Shown here: positions 18,521 through 26,341 of the stretch, in pieces
Numbering within the stretch: the stretch's first letter is position 1
How the letters are laid out: each line of letters starts with the position of its first letter
Assembly (NCBI RefSeq): GCF_041647995.1
Contig: NZ_JARRIB010000007.1
Location: 1-51,680 of the forward strand
From: Pyrococcus kukulkanii
GTDB lineage: Archaea; Methanobacteriota_B; Thermococci; Thermococcales; Thermococcaceae
DNA: 51,680 nucleotides
Direction: 5' to 3'
Notes under the pieces: model-generated
Told to the model about the DNA's origin: nothing
Seen by the model: only the letters and a program-made list of their open reading frames with translations
Databases searched by the model: none
Translations under genes and position numbers: made by a program

Positions 18521-19468
18521 ATGATAGACGAGCTAATTGAAAGGTTAAAGAAAGGGGATAGAAAAGCAGTTGCTAGGCTTATCACCCTCGTTGAGAATGA
18601 GGAAGGGAAGGCAAGGGAAATAGTAAAGAGGATATATCCCCTAACTGGCAATGCTTACATAGTTGGTATTACTGGCCCTCCTGGGGCTGGAAAATCATCT
18701 CTTCTTGATAAGCTGATAAGAGAAGCTAGAAGGGAAGGCCTCATAGTTGGAGTCATAGCCGTCGATCCAACATCCCCCTTTACGGGTGGGGCACTTCTCG
18801 GTGATAGGATTAGAATGCAAAGACATGCTACGGATCCTGGGGTCTTCATAAGGAGCATGGCTACTCGTGGCTCCTTGGGAGGGCTTGCAAAGGCCACGAA
18901 CGATGCGATAAAAGTATTGGATGCTTACGGCTGTGATGTCATATTTGTTGAAACCGTTGGAGTTGGGCAGGTTGAAGTGGATATCGTTAAGACTGCCGAT
19001 ACGGTTGTTTTAGTTACCGTTCCAGGCCTTGGAGATGACGTTCAGGCAATAAAAGCCGGATTAATGGAGATAGCGGATATACTCGTGATTAATAAGGCCG
19101 ATAGGGAAGGAGCAGATGCTACGTACTTTGAGCTCTCCCTTACCTTGGACTTTGAGGCCGAGAAGTGGGAGAGGCTTGGTTGGAGACCTCCGATAATTGA
19201 GACAATTGCAACTACCGGTAAGGGAGTGAAGGAGCTCTGGGAGAAGATTAAGGAGCACAAGAAGTATTTAGAGTCTTCAGGAAGACTTGAGGAGAAGAGG
19301 AGATTCAGGATTGAGGAGGAGATAAAGACTATAGCTTCAGGAATAATAGCGAGTAAGGTTGAAGCTTCGATAAAGGAGGGGGAGCTTGAGGATCTAATCA
19401 GAGAAGTGCTTGCTAAAAGGATCGATCCTTACACTGCCGCGGATCGGATAATTAAGGAGGTGATGTAG
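18521..19468 (+). CDS. meaB: Methylmalonyl-CoA mutase-associated GTPase MeaB
   Basis: A 315-residue P-loop G3E GTPase (ArgK/MeaB family). Visible are the Walker A GPPGAGKSSLLD, the ETVGVGQVEVDIV switch region, and NKAD for guanine recognition; the C-terminal helices form the family's dimerisation arm. MeaB proteins guard and reload the cobalamin cofactor of methylmalonyl-CoA mutase. A TATA-like TTTATATTTTATAAG lies at 18479-18493 and a GTGAT site precedes the ATG, so it may have its own promoter although it is 43 bp behind the small mutase subunit. The epimerase gene starts on the next base after its stop. Confidence 0.93.
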   Translation: MIDELIERLKKGDRKAVARLITLVENEEGKAREIVKRIYPLTGNAYIVGITGPPGAGKSSLLDKLIREARREGLIVGVIAVDPTSPFTGGALLGDRIRMQRHATDPGVFIRSMATRGSLGGLAKATNDAIKVLDAYGCDVIFVETVGVGQVEVDIVKTADTVVLVTVPGLGDDVQAIKAGLMEIADILVINKADREGADATYFELSLTLDFEAEKWERLGWRPPIIETIATTGKGVKELWEKIKEHKKYLESSGRLEEKRRFRIEEEIKTIASGIIASKVEASIKEGELEDLIREVLAKRIDPYTAADRIIKEVM

Positions 19469-19870
19469 ATGTTCAAGAAGATAGACCACGTAGGAATTGC
19501 CGTTAAGAACCTTGATGAGGCAATAAAGGTTTGGGAGGGCTTGGGTTTTAAGGTTGAGGAGGTTGAGGAGGTTCCTGACCAGAAAGTTAAGGTGGCAGTT
19601 ATAAAAGTTGGAGAGAGCAGGATTGAGCTTTTAGAGGCGACAAGTGAAGATTCTCCGATAGCTAAGTTCATCGAGAAGAGGGGAGAGGGGATACATCACT
19701 TGGCAATTGGAGTGGAGAATATAGAGGCCAAGCTTGAAGAGTTGAAGGAGAAGGGCTACAGGCTTATCGATGAAAAGCCAAGAATTGGAGCGGGAGGCGC
19801 AAAGATAGCCTTCGTTCACCCTAAGAGTGTTACTGGAGTACTGTTAGAGTTGTGTGAAAGAAAAGAATGA
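19469..19870 (+). CDS. mce: Methylmalonyl-CoA epimerase
   Basis: A 133-residue VOC-fold enzyme that interconverts (2R)- and (2S)-methylmalonyl-CoA. The metal ligands are in [11 protein letters not shown] (His), [11 protein letters not shown] (His) and the final LLELCE (Glu). The ATG directly follows the meaB stop, with AAGGAGGTGATG-like sequence inside the meaB end serving as ribosome binding site. Together with the two genes before it, this completes all small components of the pathway except the large mutase subunit. Confidence 0.93.
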   Translation: MFKKIDHVGIAVKNLDEAIKVWEGLGFKVEEVEEVPDQKVKVAVIKVGESRIELLEATSEDSPIAKFIEKRGEGIHHLAIGVENIEAKLEELKEKGYRLIDEKPRIGAGGAKIAFVHPKSVTGVLLELCERKE

Positions 19871-20152
19871 CTATTCTTCCTTATTTCTCTTTACGTAGGG
19901 CTTTCCAATGGCTATCGTGAAGCCCCTAAATGAGTCATCTTTCCTGTGGAACTCCATGGCTAGGGGCAAGTCGTGCTTTTCACTCACAACTATCCTTATC
20001 AATCTAGCCCTCGGATGGTTGTCGAGGTAGCTTTCCTTTAGAGAATCATAATCATCAAGGGCCTTCCCTATCTCCTCTTTGTTCATCTCGTAGATTTCTC
20101 TCGAGTATGGACTGTGCTCCTTTATCTCTCTGATAGCCTTCTTCTTGTCCAA
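19871..20152 (-). CDS. Small conserved hypothetical protein
   Basis: A 93-residue soluble protein that I do not recognise. It is charged throughout, opens with MDKKKAIREIKEHSPYSREI, and has a beta-rich second half (LIRIVVSEKHDLPLAMEFHR). Its stop abuts the epimerase stop from the opposite strand, and its start lies 3 bp after the stop of the phosphoribosyltransferase gene, so it is most likely co-transcribed with that gene. No catalytic motif is visible. Confidence 0.6.
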   Translation of the reverse strand: MDKKKAIREIKEHSPYSREIYEMNKEEIGKALDDYDSLKESYLDNHPRARLIRIVVSEKHDLPLAMEFHRKDDSFRGFTIAIGKPYVKRNKEE

Positions 20153-20155
20153 AGC

Positions 20156-20803
20156 TCACACCTTGACCCAAAAGCCGTTCTCGAACTTAAAAATGTTCCT
20201 CTTCTCGGCCATTCTCAGGGCTTCTTCAAGTCTCTCTTTAGGAACTTCAATGCCGTGGAGTTGCTTGAACAGCTCTATAATTTCATCCGTTGTCAGCTTG
20301 TCCTTTTCCTCGAACAGGTTGTTAGTTAAGTTTATCATGTCCTCAACGAAGTTCCACGGGAAGATTATCCAAGCCCAGTCAATGTCTTTAGCGTAGTAAT
20401 CCGGAACGAACTTTGAGCCCTTTATGTTTAGGAGTGTGGCTGTCCTTATCTCTGCGGGGTTTCTGGTCTTCATGTACTCGTAGGCTAAGCTCATGCTCTC
20501 TCCAGTGTCGGTGATATCATCAACCACTAAAACTTTCTTCCCCTCGAAGTCGTACTGTGCCCCGTACTTGAGTCTCGCCCTGCCATCAGGGGTCGCTGTA
20601 ATTCCCCAGTGTTCAACTTTTATGCTTACGAGATCCTTAACGCCGAGATAGTCACAGTAGAGCCTCGCAGCTATCCATCCTCCCCTTGCGAGGCCAACTA
20701 TAACGTCCGGCATCCATCCGCTCTCTAAAACCTTCCATGCTCCAGCCTTGGCCCACTCTTCTATATCCTCCCAAGAAGCGAGGTATGCTGGAAACGACTT
20801 CAT
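20156..20803 (-). CDS. Purine phosphoribosyltransferase-like protein
   Basis: A 215-residue type I phosphoribosyltransferase. The PRPP-binding loop is VLVVDDITDTGESM, and the first loop is VIVGLARGGWIAARLYCDYLG. After the core it carries an extra helical tail of about 70 residues with a winged-helix look (TTDEIIELFKQLHGIEVPKERLEEAL). It belongs to the archaeal xanthine-guanine/hypoxanthine group (COG2236 type), probably salvaging purine bases, though some members are regulatory. A second, shorter paralogue lies at 45770-46231. The ATG has a GGAGGG-like site. Confidence 0.82.
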   Translation of the reverse strand: MKSFPAYLASWEDIEEWAKAGAWKVLESGWMPDVIVGLARGGWIAARLYCDYLGVKDLVSIKVEHWGITATPDGRARLKYGAQYDFEGKKVLVVDDITDTGESMSLAYEYMKTRNPAEIRTATLLNIKGSKFVPDYYAKDIDWAWIIFPWNFVEDMINLTNNLFEEKDKLTTDEIIELFKQLHGIEVPKERLEEALRMAEKRNIFKFENGFWVKV

Positions 20804-20849
20804 GGTGTCCCTCCCAAAAGAAGGGAGTGAGAAAATTTAAGAATTTTTC

Positions 20850-21734
20850 TCAGATAACCGCTGGGATCCCAGGAATCCTGGGGAACGGTTGAACTTCTGC
20901 AATATGCTTTGTCCCAACTATGAACCTGACGAGCCTCTCAATGCCAATGCCAGCTCCTGCACTCGGCTTTAGCTTTCCAGCCTTTGCAATCTCAAGGTAC
21001 GGCCTGAAGGCCTCTTCACTAAGTCCTGCCTGCCTAATCTTTGATATTATCTTTTCATATTCCCACTCCCTCTCACCACCACTTGAAACTTCACCATAGC
21101 CATAGGGGAGCACAAGATCATAGTTTCTCCAGTAGCCGTCAACTTCCCTATCGTAGAACTCTCTCGGTATGTTAACCACCCAGAAGGGCTCGTCCATCTC
21201 TTGACTAGCCTTCTCATCACTTCCAAACTCGTCTAGTATCTCCCTGTAATCAAAGACCTTGAAGTGTCTAGCCTTCGGGAACTCCCTTCCCGTCCACTCC
21301 TCAGCCTTTCTGAAGAGGTCGTGGATTAGTTCTTCAATTAACTTCATAACATCCTTCATCTTCGCGCCTTCAATCTCGAAGTCAAGCTGTGTGAACTCAT
21401 AGGCATGCTTTCCATCATCTTTGCTCCTGCTTTCCAGCCTGATGTTTGGCGAGAGGATGAATATCTTCTTTAGTCCCATGGCTATTGCTAGTTGCTTATG
21501 AAGTATCATACTATGCGTTAGCCTCATCTTGGTTCCGTAAACTTCCACTTCTGCTGGCTTCATTCCCTCTTCCACTGGATCTGGCCACAATGGATCAGTT
21601 ATTGGGCTGAGTATTATTGGGAGGAGCCACTTGAAGCCCTTTCTAACGAAGAAGTCGGTCATGTAATCTAATACTCTAGTTTGGAGTTCCAATGCTGGGG
21701 CGACATTTCTTGACACTATTCTAACTGCATTCAT
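20850..21734 (-). CDS. Archaeal asparagine synthetase related to AsnRS catalytic core
   Basis: A 294-residue class II aminoacyl-tRNA synthetase-like catalytic core with no anticodon-binding domain. Motif 2 is around LGLKKIFILSPNIRLESRSK-like sequence and motif 3 is GAGIGIERLVRFIVG with the ATP-binding Arg. The length and sequence match the Pyrococcus AsnRS-related enzyme shown to make asparagine from aspartate and ammonia (AS-AR). It is a single gene with an AGGTGGG site; TATA-like sequence lies far upstream (about 21838-21855), so its leader may be about 85 bases. Confidence 0.85.
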   Translation of the reverse strand: MNAVRIVSRNVAPALELQTRVLDYMTDFFVRKGFKWLLPIILSPITDPLWPDPVEEGMKPAEVEVYGTKMRLTHSMILHKQLAIAMGLKKIFILSPNIRLESRSKDDGKHAYEFTQLDFEIEGAKMKDVMKLIEELIHDLFRKAEEWTGREFPKARHFKVFDYREILDEFGSDEKASQEMDEPFWVVNIPREFYDREVDGYWRNYDLVLPYGYGEVSSGGEREWEYEKIISKIRQAGLSEEAFRPYLEIAKAGKLKPSAGAGIGIERLVRFIVGTKHIAEVQPFPRIPGIPAVI

Positions 21735-21876
21735 AATAGCCCACCTAATTTGATGAATGCAGGGGGAGTTTTATGTCATTTGTGCAACAGAATTTGTGAG
21801 TGGGTCAAAATTGGTCACCAAAAATAGTCGAAAACTAACATATATACAAAATATACGGGAAATTTTTGACAACTAT

Positions 21877-23778
21877 CTAAAGTTGACTACCTATATCGAC
21901 ACCTTTGATAACGACTAAGGGACAGACTTCCATACACTCCCTGCAATGGGTGCATTTCTCTGGGTCAACAACTATCTTCATCCTCTTTCTATCAATTCTT
22001 ATAGCCCTCTCCGGACACTTAGTTACGCATACTCCACAGCCCACGCACTCATAGGCCCTTCTCACGAGGAAGAAGGAGGCATAAGCTTCATCTAATGTTG
22101 GCGATAATATGTAGTTTGTTCCCCCATAGAACTCGTTCTCACCCACAATTAAAAGTCCAGACCTTTCCGTAACTTCTCCAAGGATTGGAGCTACTTCCTT
22201 TATCCTTTTCAGGTTTATCTTTGTACTTATCTCAACTCTGTATTTCCCACCTTCCTCTTTTATGCTGAACTTTATGGGCTCCCACTTCCTTTCCTCTGGA
22301 ATTTCTATACCGAGCTCTTTAGCTAGAACCTTCTCCCTCTTCCCGAGCCTCCTCCATCTCCAGAAGCCGTATTTTATCCACTCTTCTGGGAGGTTAAGTC
22401 TCTTCCTCCACTTTTCCAGCTCATTATACCACTTCTCCCATAGTTCTGGCTTTTCCCTTTTTAGCTTCTCTATTTCAGCTAAAGATTGGCTTGGGCAGAG
22501 GAAGCAGCCTATCCTGTCTATTCCCCTCTCGTATAGTTTATTGTACTTCAAACCTCGGGAGAATATGTAGAGCCAGACTTCCAAGGCCGTCCAGTGGAAT
22601 ATAGGTGCTGCACCTATCTCGTTGGGAACCCAGATGTTTCTCCACACTCTCCCCTGCTTGTACCTCTTGAAGCTCTCGAACTTTCTCTGGCCGACGAACA
22701 TAAGCACTCCCTGGGGGAAATACCTTTCTATAGCGAGTGTTATCGGGCCAAGCTTGGTAACCTTGCAACACCATCTGTAGTCCATCCCAGGGGGAGAAAA
22801 AACATTTATTGCTCTCCAGAATGCATCCTTAGCATCTGCAATGACGAACTTTATTCCCTTGGGCTCCAGCTCTCTCCTTATCTTCTCCACATTTTCAAGT
22901 GTTTCTGGAAACTCTATCCCTGTATTATTGAAGAAAACCGTGAACTCTTTAAACGTTTCAAGTGCCAATCCTAGGACGGCCAAGCTGTCTTTTCCTCCAG
23001 AGTAAGCTACCGCTACTGGTAACTTATACTTCTTTGAGACCTTTTTCATGAACTCCTTTGCTTCCTCAGCCTTCTCCTCCAAGGCAATTCTGTTAGCCCT
23101 TATCACATCTTCAATCGTTGCCTTTTTTCCTTCAATTCTCTTCCCGCTGCCCTGAGCTTTCCTCTTCATCTTAACCCCGGTTCCCCTCTCTCTCGATACT
23201 AGTCCTTTGTAGTCCTTTTTAGCTATTCCAACTCCAATAACTTCCCCACTTTCGCTTACCACCACAACTTCATCGTTCTTCTTTATGCTCTCTTCGGCCT
23301 CAATTATCCCAACTGGGAGGACGTTAGCTCCTTTCTTTACTGGTTCCACAGCACCTTCGTCAATTATCACCCACTTCCTCATTTTCTTCCCAAACTTTTC
23401 CCAGAGAAGTTTTGCACCCTCGAGCTTTAGGGCGGGTCTCCACTCAAGCTTTATGGGGTCGAATATTATAAGTCCGAATATAAATCCGTCAAAAATTATC
23501 TCGTAGGCATCATCTTCACTCGGGATCTTGTTAAGTAAAACAATCTTATCCTCTAAAATCTTCCTCAAATCAACTCCGTAGTGTCTCATAAAGACCTCCC
23601 CGATCAGCTCAATATCCCTCTTAAATGCAAACCTAACGTCGCCTGGGGGCGTTAAATCTATTCTAAAAACTCCCTTCTCGCCGTGAACACTACATTTGTC
23701 CGAGATTAGAGGAACATTACATTTCTCACACCAATATATCCAGAACCTCCCCAGGACAACTGGTCCTCTCTTCCTCAC
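21877..23778 (-). CDS. Zinc ribbon-PUA-PAPS reductase-like-ferredoxin fusion protein
   Basis: A 633-residue fusion. An N-terminal zinc-binding segment (CEKCNVPLISDKCSVHG) is followed by an alpha/beta region, a PUA-like domain (about residues 130-215, VLPVGIIEAEESIKKNDEVV), a PAPS reductase/PP-loop domain (AVAYSGGKDSLAVLGLA, with the later RWCCKVTKLGP), and two 4Fe-4S clusters at the C-terminus (CVGCGVCVTKCP and CTHCRECMEVCP). The PUA domain suggests RNA as substrate rather than simple sulfate reduction. The GTG at 23778 is chosen because AGGTGG lies just upstream; the ATG at 23805 is only 5 bp from the TATA box and would precede the transcription start. Confidence 0.82.
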   Translation of the reverse strand: MRKRGPVVLGRFWIYWCEKCNVPLISDKCSVHGEKGVFRIDLTPPGDVRFAFKRDIELIGEVFMRHYGVDLRKILEDKIVLLNKIPSEDDAYEIIFDGFIFGLIIFDPIKLEWRPALKLEGAKLLWEKFGKKMRKWVIIDEGAVEPVKKGANVLPVGIIEAEESIKKNDEVVVVSESGEVIGVGIAKKDYKGLVSRERGTGVKMKRKAQGSGKRIEGKKATIEDVIRANRIALEEKAEEAKEFMKKVSKKYKLPVAVAYSGGKDSLAVLGLALETFKEFTVFFNNTGIEFPETLENVEKIRRELEPKGIKFVIADAKDAFWRAINVFSPPGMDYRWCCKVTKLGPITLAIERYFPQGVLMFVGQRKFESFKRYKQGRVWRNIWVPNEIGAAPIFHWTALEVWLYIFSRGLKYNKLYERGIDRIGCFLCPSQSLAEIEKLKREKPELWEKWYNELEKWRKRLNLPEEWIKYGFWRWRRLGKREKVLAKELGIEIPEERKWEPIKFSIKEEGGKYRVEISTKINLKRIKEVAPILGEVTERSGLLIVGENEFYGGTNYILSPTLDEAYASFFLVRRAYECVGCGVCVTKCPERAIRIDRKRMKIVVDPEKCTHCRECMEVCPLVVIKGVDIGSQL

Positions 23779-23810
23779 CAAACCACCTGCTAACCACTTC
23801 CACATAACCT

Positions 23811-23820
23811 TTTTAAATTT
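23811..23820. promoter_or_regulatory. Shared bidirectional TATA box
   Basis: TTTTAAATTT (23811-23820), preceded by CC on the plus strand, sits between the divergent PAPS reductase-like and CBS genes. Distances to the chosen starts (33 bp to GTG 23778, 36 bp to ATG 23856) fit one AT element serving both directions. Confidence 0.5.
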
Positions 23821-23855
23821 CCCCTGCTAAAACGGGTTGAGTAGGAGGGATAACC

Positions 23856-24392
23856 ATGGCGCCAAAGATACTAGTGGAGCAGGTTGTCAAGAGAAAGGCA
23901 GTTGTAGTTAGGCCCGATGACACTATTCATAAGGTTGCGAAGGTTCTGTCGAGGAATAAAGTTGGTAGTGCCGTTGTTATGGAGAAGGATGATATCCTTG
24001 GCATAGTAACCGAGAGGGATATCCTTGACAAGGTCGTTGCTAAAGGAAAGGATCCGAGGCAGGTTAAAGTTAAGGAAATCATGAGCAAAAATCCAGTTAA
24101 GATTGAGTACGATTACGATGTCCAGGATGCAATAGAGTTAATGACCGAGAAGGGAGTTAGGAGAATCCTCGTGACGAAGTTTGGCAAGCCCATTGGATTC
24201 GTCACTGCAACTGACTTACTGGCGGCGTTGGCCTCTCAGAACCATGAAGAGGAAGAGAAAAGCGAGGAAGAACCTGAGGTTTACGGCATGTGTGAGCTCT
24301 GCGGTCAGTATGGACCTCTCTACAAGGTTTACTATGAGGGTAGGGAGATCTGGGTTTGCGAGAACTGTAAGGATCTAATCGAGGGGCGATGA
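23856..24392 (+). CDS. CBS-pair protein with C-terminal zinc ribbon
   Basis: A 178-residue protein with two CBS motifs (residues about 8-65 and 70-130), a module that binds adenine nucleotides, SAM or nucleic acid. Conserved CBS stretches are GIVTERDILDKVVAKG and GFVTATDLLAALA. An acidic linker leads to a zinc ribbon, CELCGQYGPLY and WVCENC. This combination is common in archaea and is thought to be a ligand-responsive regulator, but its targets are not known. The ATG has a GGAGGG site. Its stop codon lies inside the C box of a candidate sRNA. Confidence 0.85.
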   Translation: MAPKILVEQVVKRKAVVVRPDDTIHKVAKVLSRNKVGSAVVMEKDDILGIVTERDILDKVVAKGKDPRQVKVKEIMSKNPVKIEYDYDVQDAIELMTEKGVRRILVTKFGKPIGFVTATDLLAALASQNHEEEEKSEEEPEVYGMCELCGQYGPLYKVYYEGREIWVCENCKDLIEGR

Positions 24393-24438
24393 AGAGAAAG
24401 CACCTCCACTGAATAATGATGAAACGCCCACGGCCAGA
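24386..24438 (+). ncRNA. Candidate degenerate C/D box sRNA at the CBS gene stop
   Basis: A C-like box GCGATGA (24386-24392, containing the CBS stop codon) is followed by a 16-nt guide region, a perfect D' CTGA (24409-24412), spacer ATA, a perfect C' ATGATGA (24416-24422), a 12-nt guide AACGCCCACGGC, and CAGA where D should be CTGA. The internal D'/C' pair is textbook but both outer boxes have one changed base, while keeping the GA steps of the kink-turn. It may be real, decayed, or chance. A T-rich run (CCTTTTTCTTCC) follows and would end transcription. Confidence 0.4.
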
Positions 24439-24484
24439 GTCCTTTTTCTTCCTCCCTTCGAAACCTTTATTGGGGAGTTTTAAT

Positions 24485-24499
24485 CACCAGTAACTGGTG
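24485..24499. promoter_or_regulatory. Palindrome over the ribosome binding site of an AAA ATPase gene
   Basis: CACCAGTAACTGGTG (24485-24499) has 7-bp arms around a single A. Its right arm supplies the GGTGG ribosome binding site for the GTG at 24505. It could be an operator or an RNA hairpin that hides the site. Confidence 0.6.
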
Positions 24500-24504
24500 G
24501 TAGT

Positions 24505-25563
24505 GTGCTCTTTAACCCGAGACCAAAGACTCGAAAGGATGAGTTTTATGACAGAGAATTTGAGCTACTGACCCTTGAGAGGGCCGTTGGGAAGAAAGTT
24601 GGTCTAGTTACAGTTCTTGGGATAAGGAGGCTCGGAAAGAGTTCTCTAGTCAACGTGTTCTTAAACGAATCCCCCTATCCTGGGATAAGGATTGATGCTA
24701 GGCAACTGTACTTTCAGCACAAAAGTGTTAGTCCAAACGCCCTTGCAAAGGAAATTTTAGAAGGCTTAATAAGGATCTCAGGAATTGAGAAAGTTAAACA
24801 GCTAATAAGTGGCATTAGAGGAGTTAGCTTCATGGGTTTAAGCGTTGAGATTAAGAGAGAGCACGCAACTCTCACAGAAATTCTCGAGAGGATTAATGAG
24901 TTTGAGAGGTTTGTTCTGGTTATAGATGAGGCCCAATACTTAAGGTTCTCAAAAGCAAGCTACGTTGATATGCTCGCTTGGGCCATTGACGAGCTTGAAA
25001 ACTTAACCTTCATCCTCACGGGCTCTGAGGTTGGTCTGCTTGAGGATTTTCTCAGGCTTCATAGCCCCGAATCACCACTCTTTGGCAGACCATATGTAGA
25101 GATTAAACTTGAAAGGTTCAGCAAGGAGCAGAGCTTGGATTTCTTGAAGAAAGGCTCTGAAGAAGTAGGTATTGAGGTAACACCGGATGAGCTGTATGAA
25201 GCCGTTGAGGAGCTCGATGGTATTGTGGGATGGTTAACGCTCTACGGGTATAATAGGTTTCTAGGCCTAGGCCATAGGGAGGCCCTTGGAAAGTTGAAGG
25301 AAGATGCAATCAAGATAGTGCTTTCAGAGTTCTCAAAGCTGAAGGAGCTATCACCTAGGTACGAGCTTATAATGAGAATAGTAGCCCAGGGAAGGCACAG
25401 CTGGAGCGAGATAAAAAGAAGCTTGGAGGTAATTGAGGGGAAGAAAATTGATGATAGGAACTTCACGAGCCTATTGAAAAATCTAGTCAAGTATGGCTAC
25501 CTCGAGAAAACTGGGGAAGGCTACTTCATTCCAGATCCCCTGGTTGAAGAGGCATTCAGATAG
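24505..25563 (+). CDS. Archaeal AAA ATPase (Arch_ATPase family)
   Basis: A 352-residue STAND/AAA-type ATPase of the archaeal family PF01637. It opens with LFNPRPKTRKDEFYDREFEL, has Walker A GIRRLGKSSLVN, Walker B RFVLVIDEAQYLRF, sensor 1 FILTGSEVGLLE, and a C-terminal winged-helix domain from about residue 270 (PRYELIMRIVAQGRHSWSEI). The cellular role of the family is unknown; related genes abound in Thermococcales and vary between strains. The GTG start follows a palindrome covering the ribosome binding site. The last 43 bases overlap the end of the methyltransferase gene on the other strand. A frameshifted relative lies at 31483-32471. Confidence 0.85.
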   Translation: MLFNPRPKTRKDEFYDREFELLTLERAVGKKVGLVTVLGIRRLGKSSLVNVFLNESPYPGIRIDARQLYFQHKSVSPNALAKEILEGLIRISGIEKVKQLISGIRGVSFMGLSVEIKREHATLTEILERINEFERFVLVIDEAQYLRFSKASYVDMLAWAIDELENLTFILTGSEVGLLEDFLRLHSPESPLFGRPYVEIKLERFSKEQSLDFLKKGSEEVGIEVTPDELYEAVEELDGIVGWLTLYGYNRFLGLGHREALGKLKEDAIKIVLSEFSKLKELSPRYELIMRIVAQGRHSWSEIKRSLEVIEGKKIDDRNFTSLLKNLVKYGYLEKTGEGYFIPDPLVEEAFR

Positions 25564-26291
25564 AATATCAAGCTGTGCCTCCACCTAGTTCCTACCCTGA
25601 ACCTAATGTCCCTCACTGAGTATCCAAGGTCTTCTCCCCTTTTGACTATCGCTTTTATCAGCTTCTCCTTATCTGGAAGAAAGAGTGCCACCTTGCCCCC
25701 GAGGTTTAGGTAGTCAACTGCCTCCTCAAGGAGCTTAACCGAGAATTCCTCACCATATTTACCTCCCCCCAGGGATTCCCTCTCCGTGAGTACTCCTTTA
25801 GTGGGCCTATCGTAGTAGGGAGGGGCTGAAAATATAACGTCGAACTTTTCTCCCTGGGGGATTACTCCCTTTATTATTTCACCCTTGCTTTTCACTAGCC
25901 TAACGTTAGAGTTGTTCCTCGCTATGTTCCTCTTTGCGTATTCAAAGAATTCCTCATCAACTTCTGTGGCCGTGACATCGCATTTAAAGACTTTCTCAGC
26001 TAGTAGGGCCATGAAGGCTGTATGCCCCGTCCCGATTTCAAGAACTTTCTCCCTTCCCCTCAGGAACGTCTTGAGGAATATGAACCTAGAGACTGGAGTT
26101 GTCACGAGCCCCCTGGGGTGGTACTCTATATCGAGGTTGAACAAAGCCTTAGCTATGGCCTTGTTGTAGAGTATTCTTGCCTTTCTGTTGGAGAAGTCTA
26201 TCCTGCCTCTTTCATCAAGGTACCTTTGAAGTTCGGGAATTATCTCAATGGCGTCCTTAATAGGAAGGCCAAGCTTTCCGTCTTTCCACAT
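25521..26291 (-). CDS. RlmF/METTL16-like SAM-dependent methyltransferase
   Basis: A 256-residue Rossmann methyltransferase. The N-terminus with YHPRGLVTTPVSRFIFLKTF leads to the SAM loop LEIGTGHTAF, an acidic ribose-binding Glu in VTATEVDEEF, and the amino-methylation motif SAPPYYD (variant of NPPY). This signature belongs to the RlmF/METTL16 group that methylates the N6 of adenine in RNA. The specific RNA is not known. The gene overlaps the preceding convergent ATPase gene by 43 bp. A short TATA-bearing space separates it from the divergent serpin gene. Confidence 0.8.
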   Translation of the reverse strand: MWKDGKLGLPIKDAIEIIPELQRYLDERGRIDFSNRKARILYNKAIAKALFNLDIEYHPRGLVTTPVSRFIFLKTFLRGREKVLEIGTGHTAFMALLAEKVFKCDVTATEVDEEFFEYAKRNIARNNSNVRLVKSKGEIIKGVIPQGEKFDVIFSAPPYYDRPTKGVLTERESLGGGKYGEEFSVKLLEEAVDYLNLGGKVALFLPDKEKLIKAIVKRGEDLGYSVRDIRFRVGTRWRHSLIFYLNASSTRGSGMK

Positions 26292-26341
26292 TTTCGATAC
26301 CCTTATATGTTTTCCCCTTTAATAATTGTGGGTGTGCCCTT

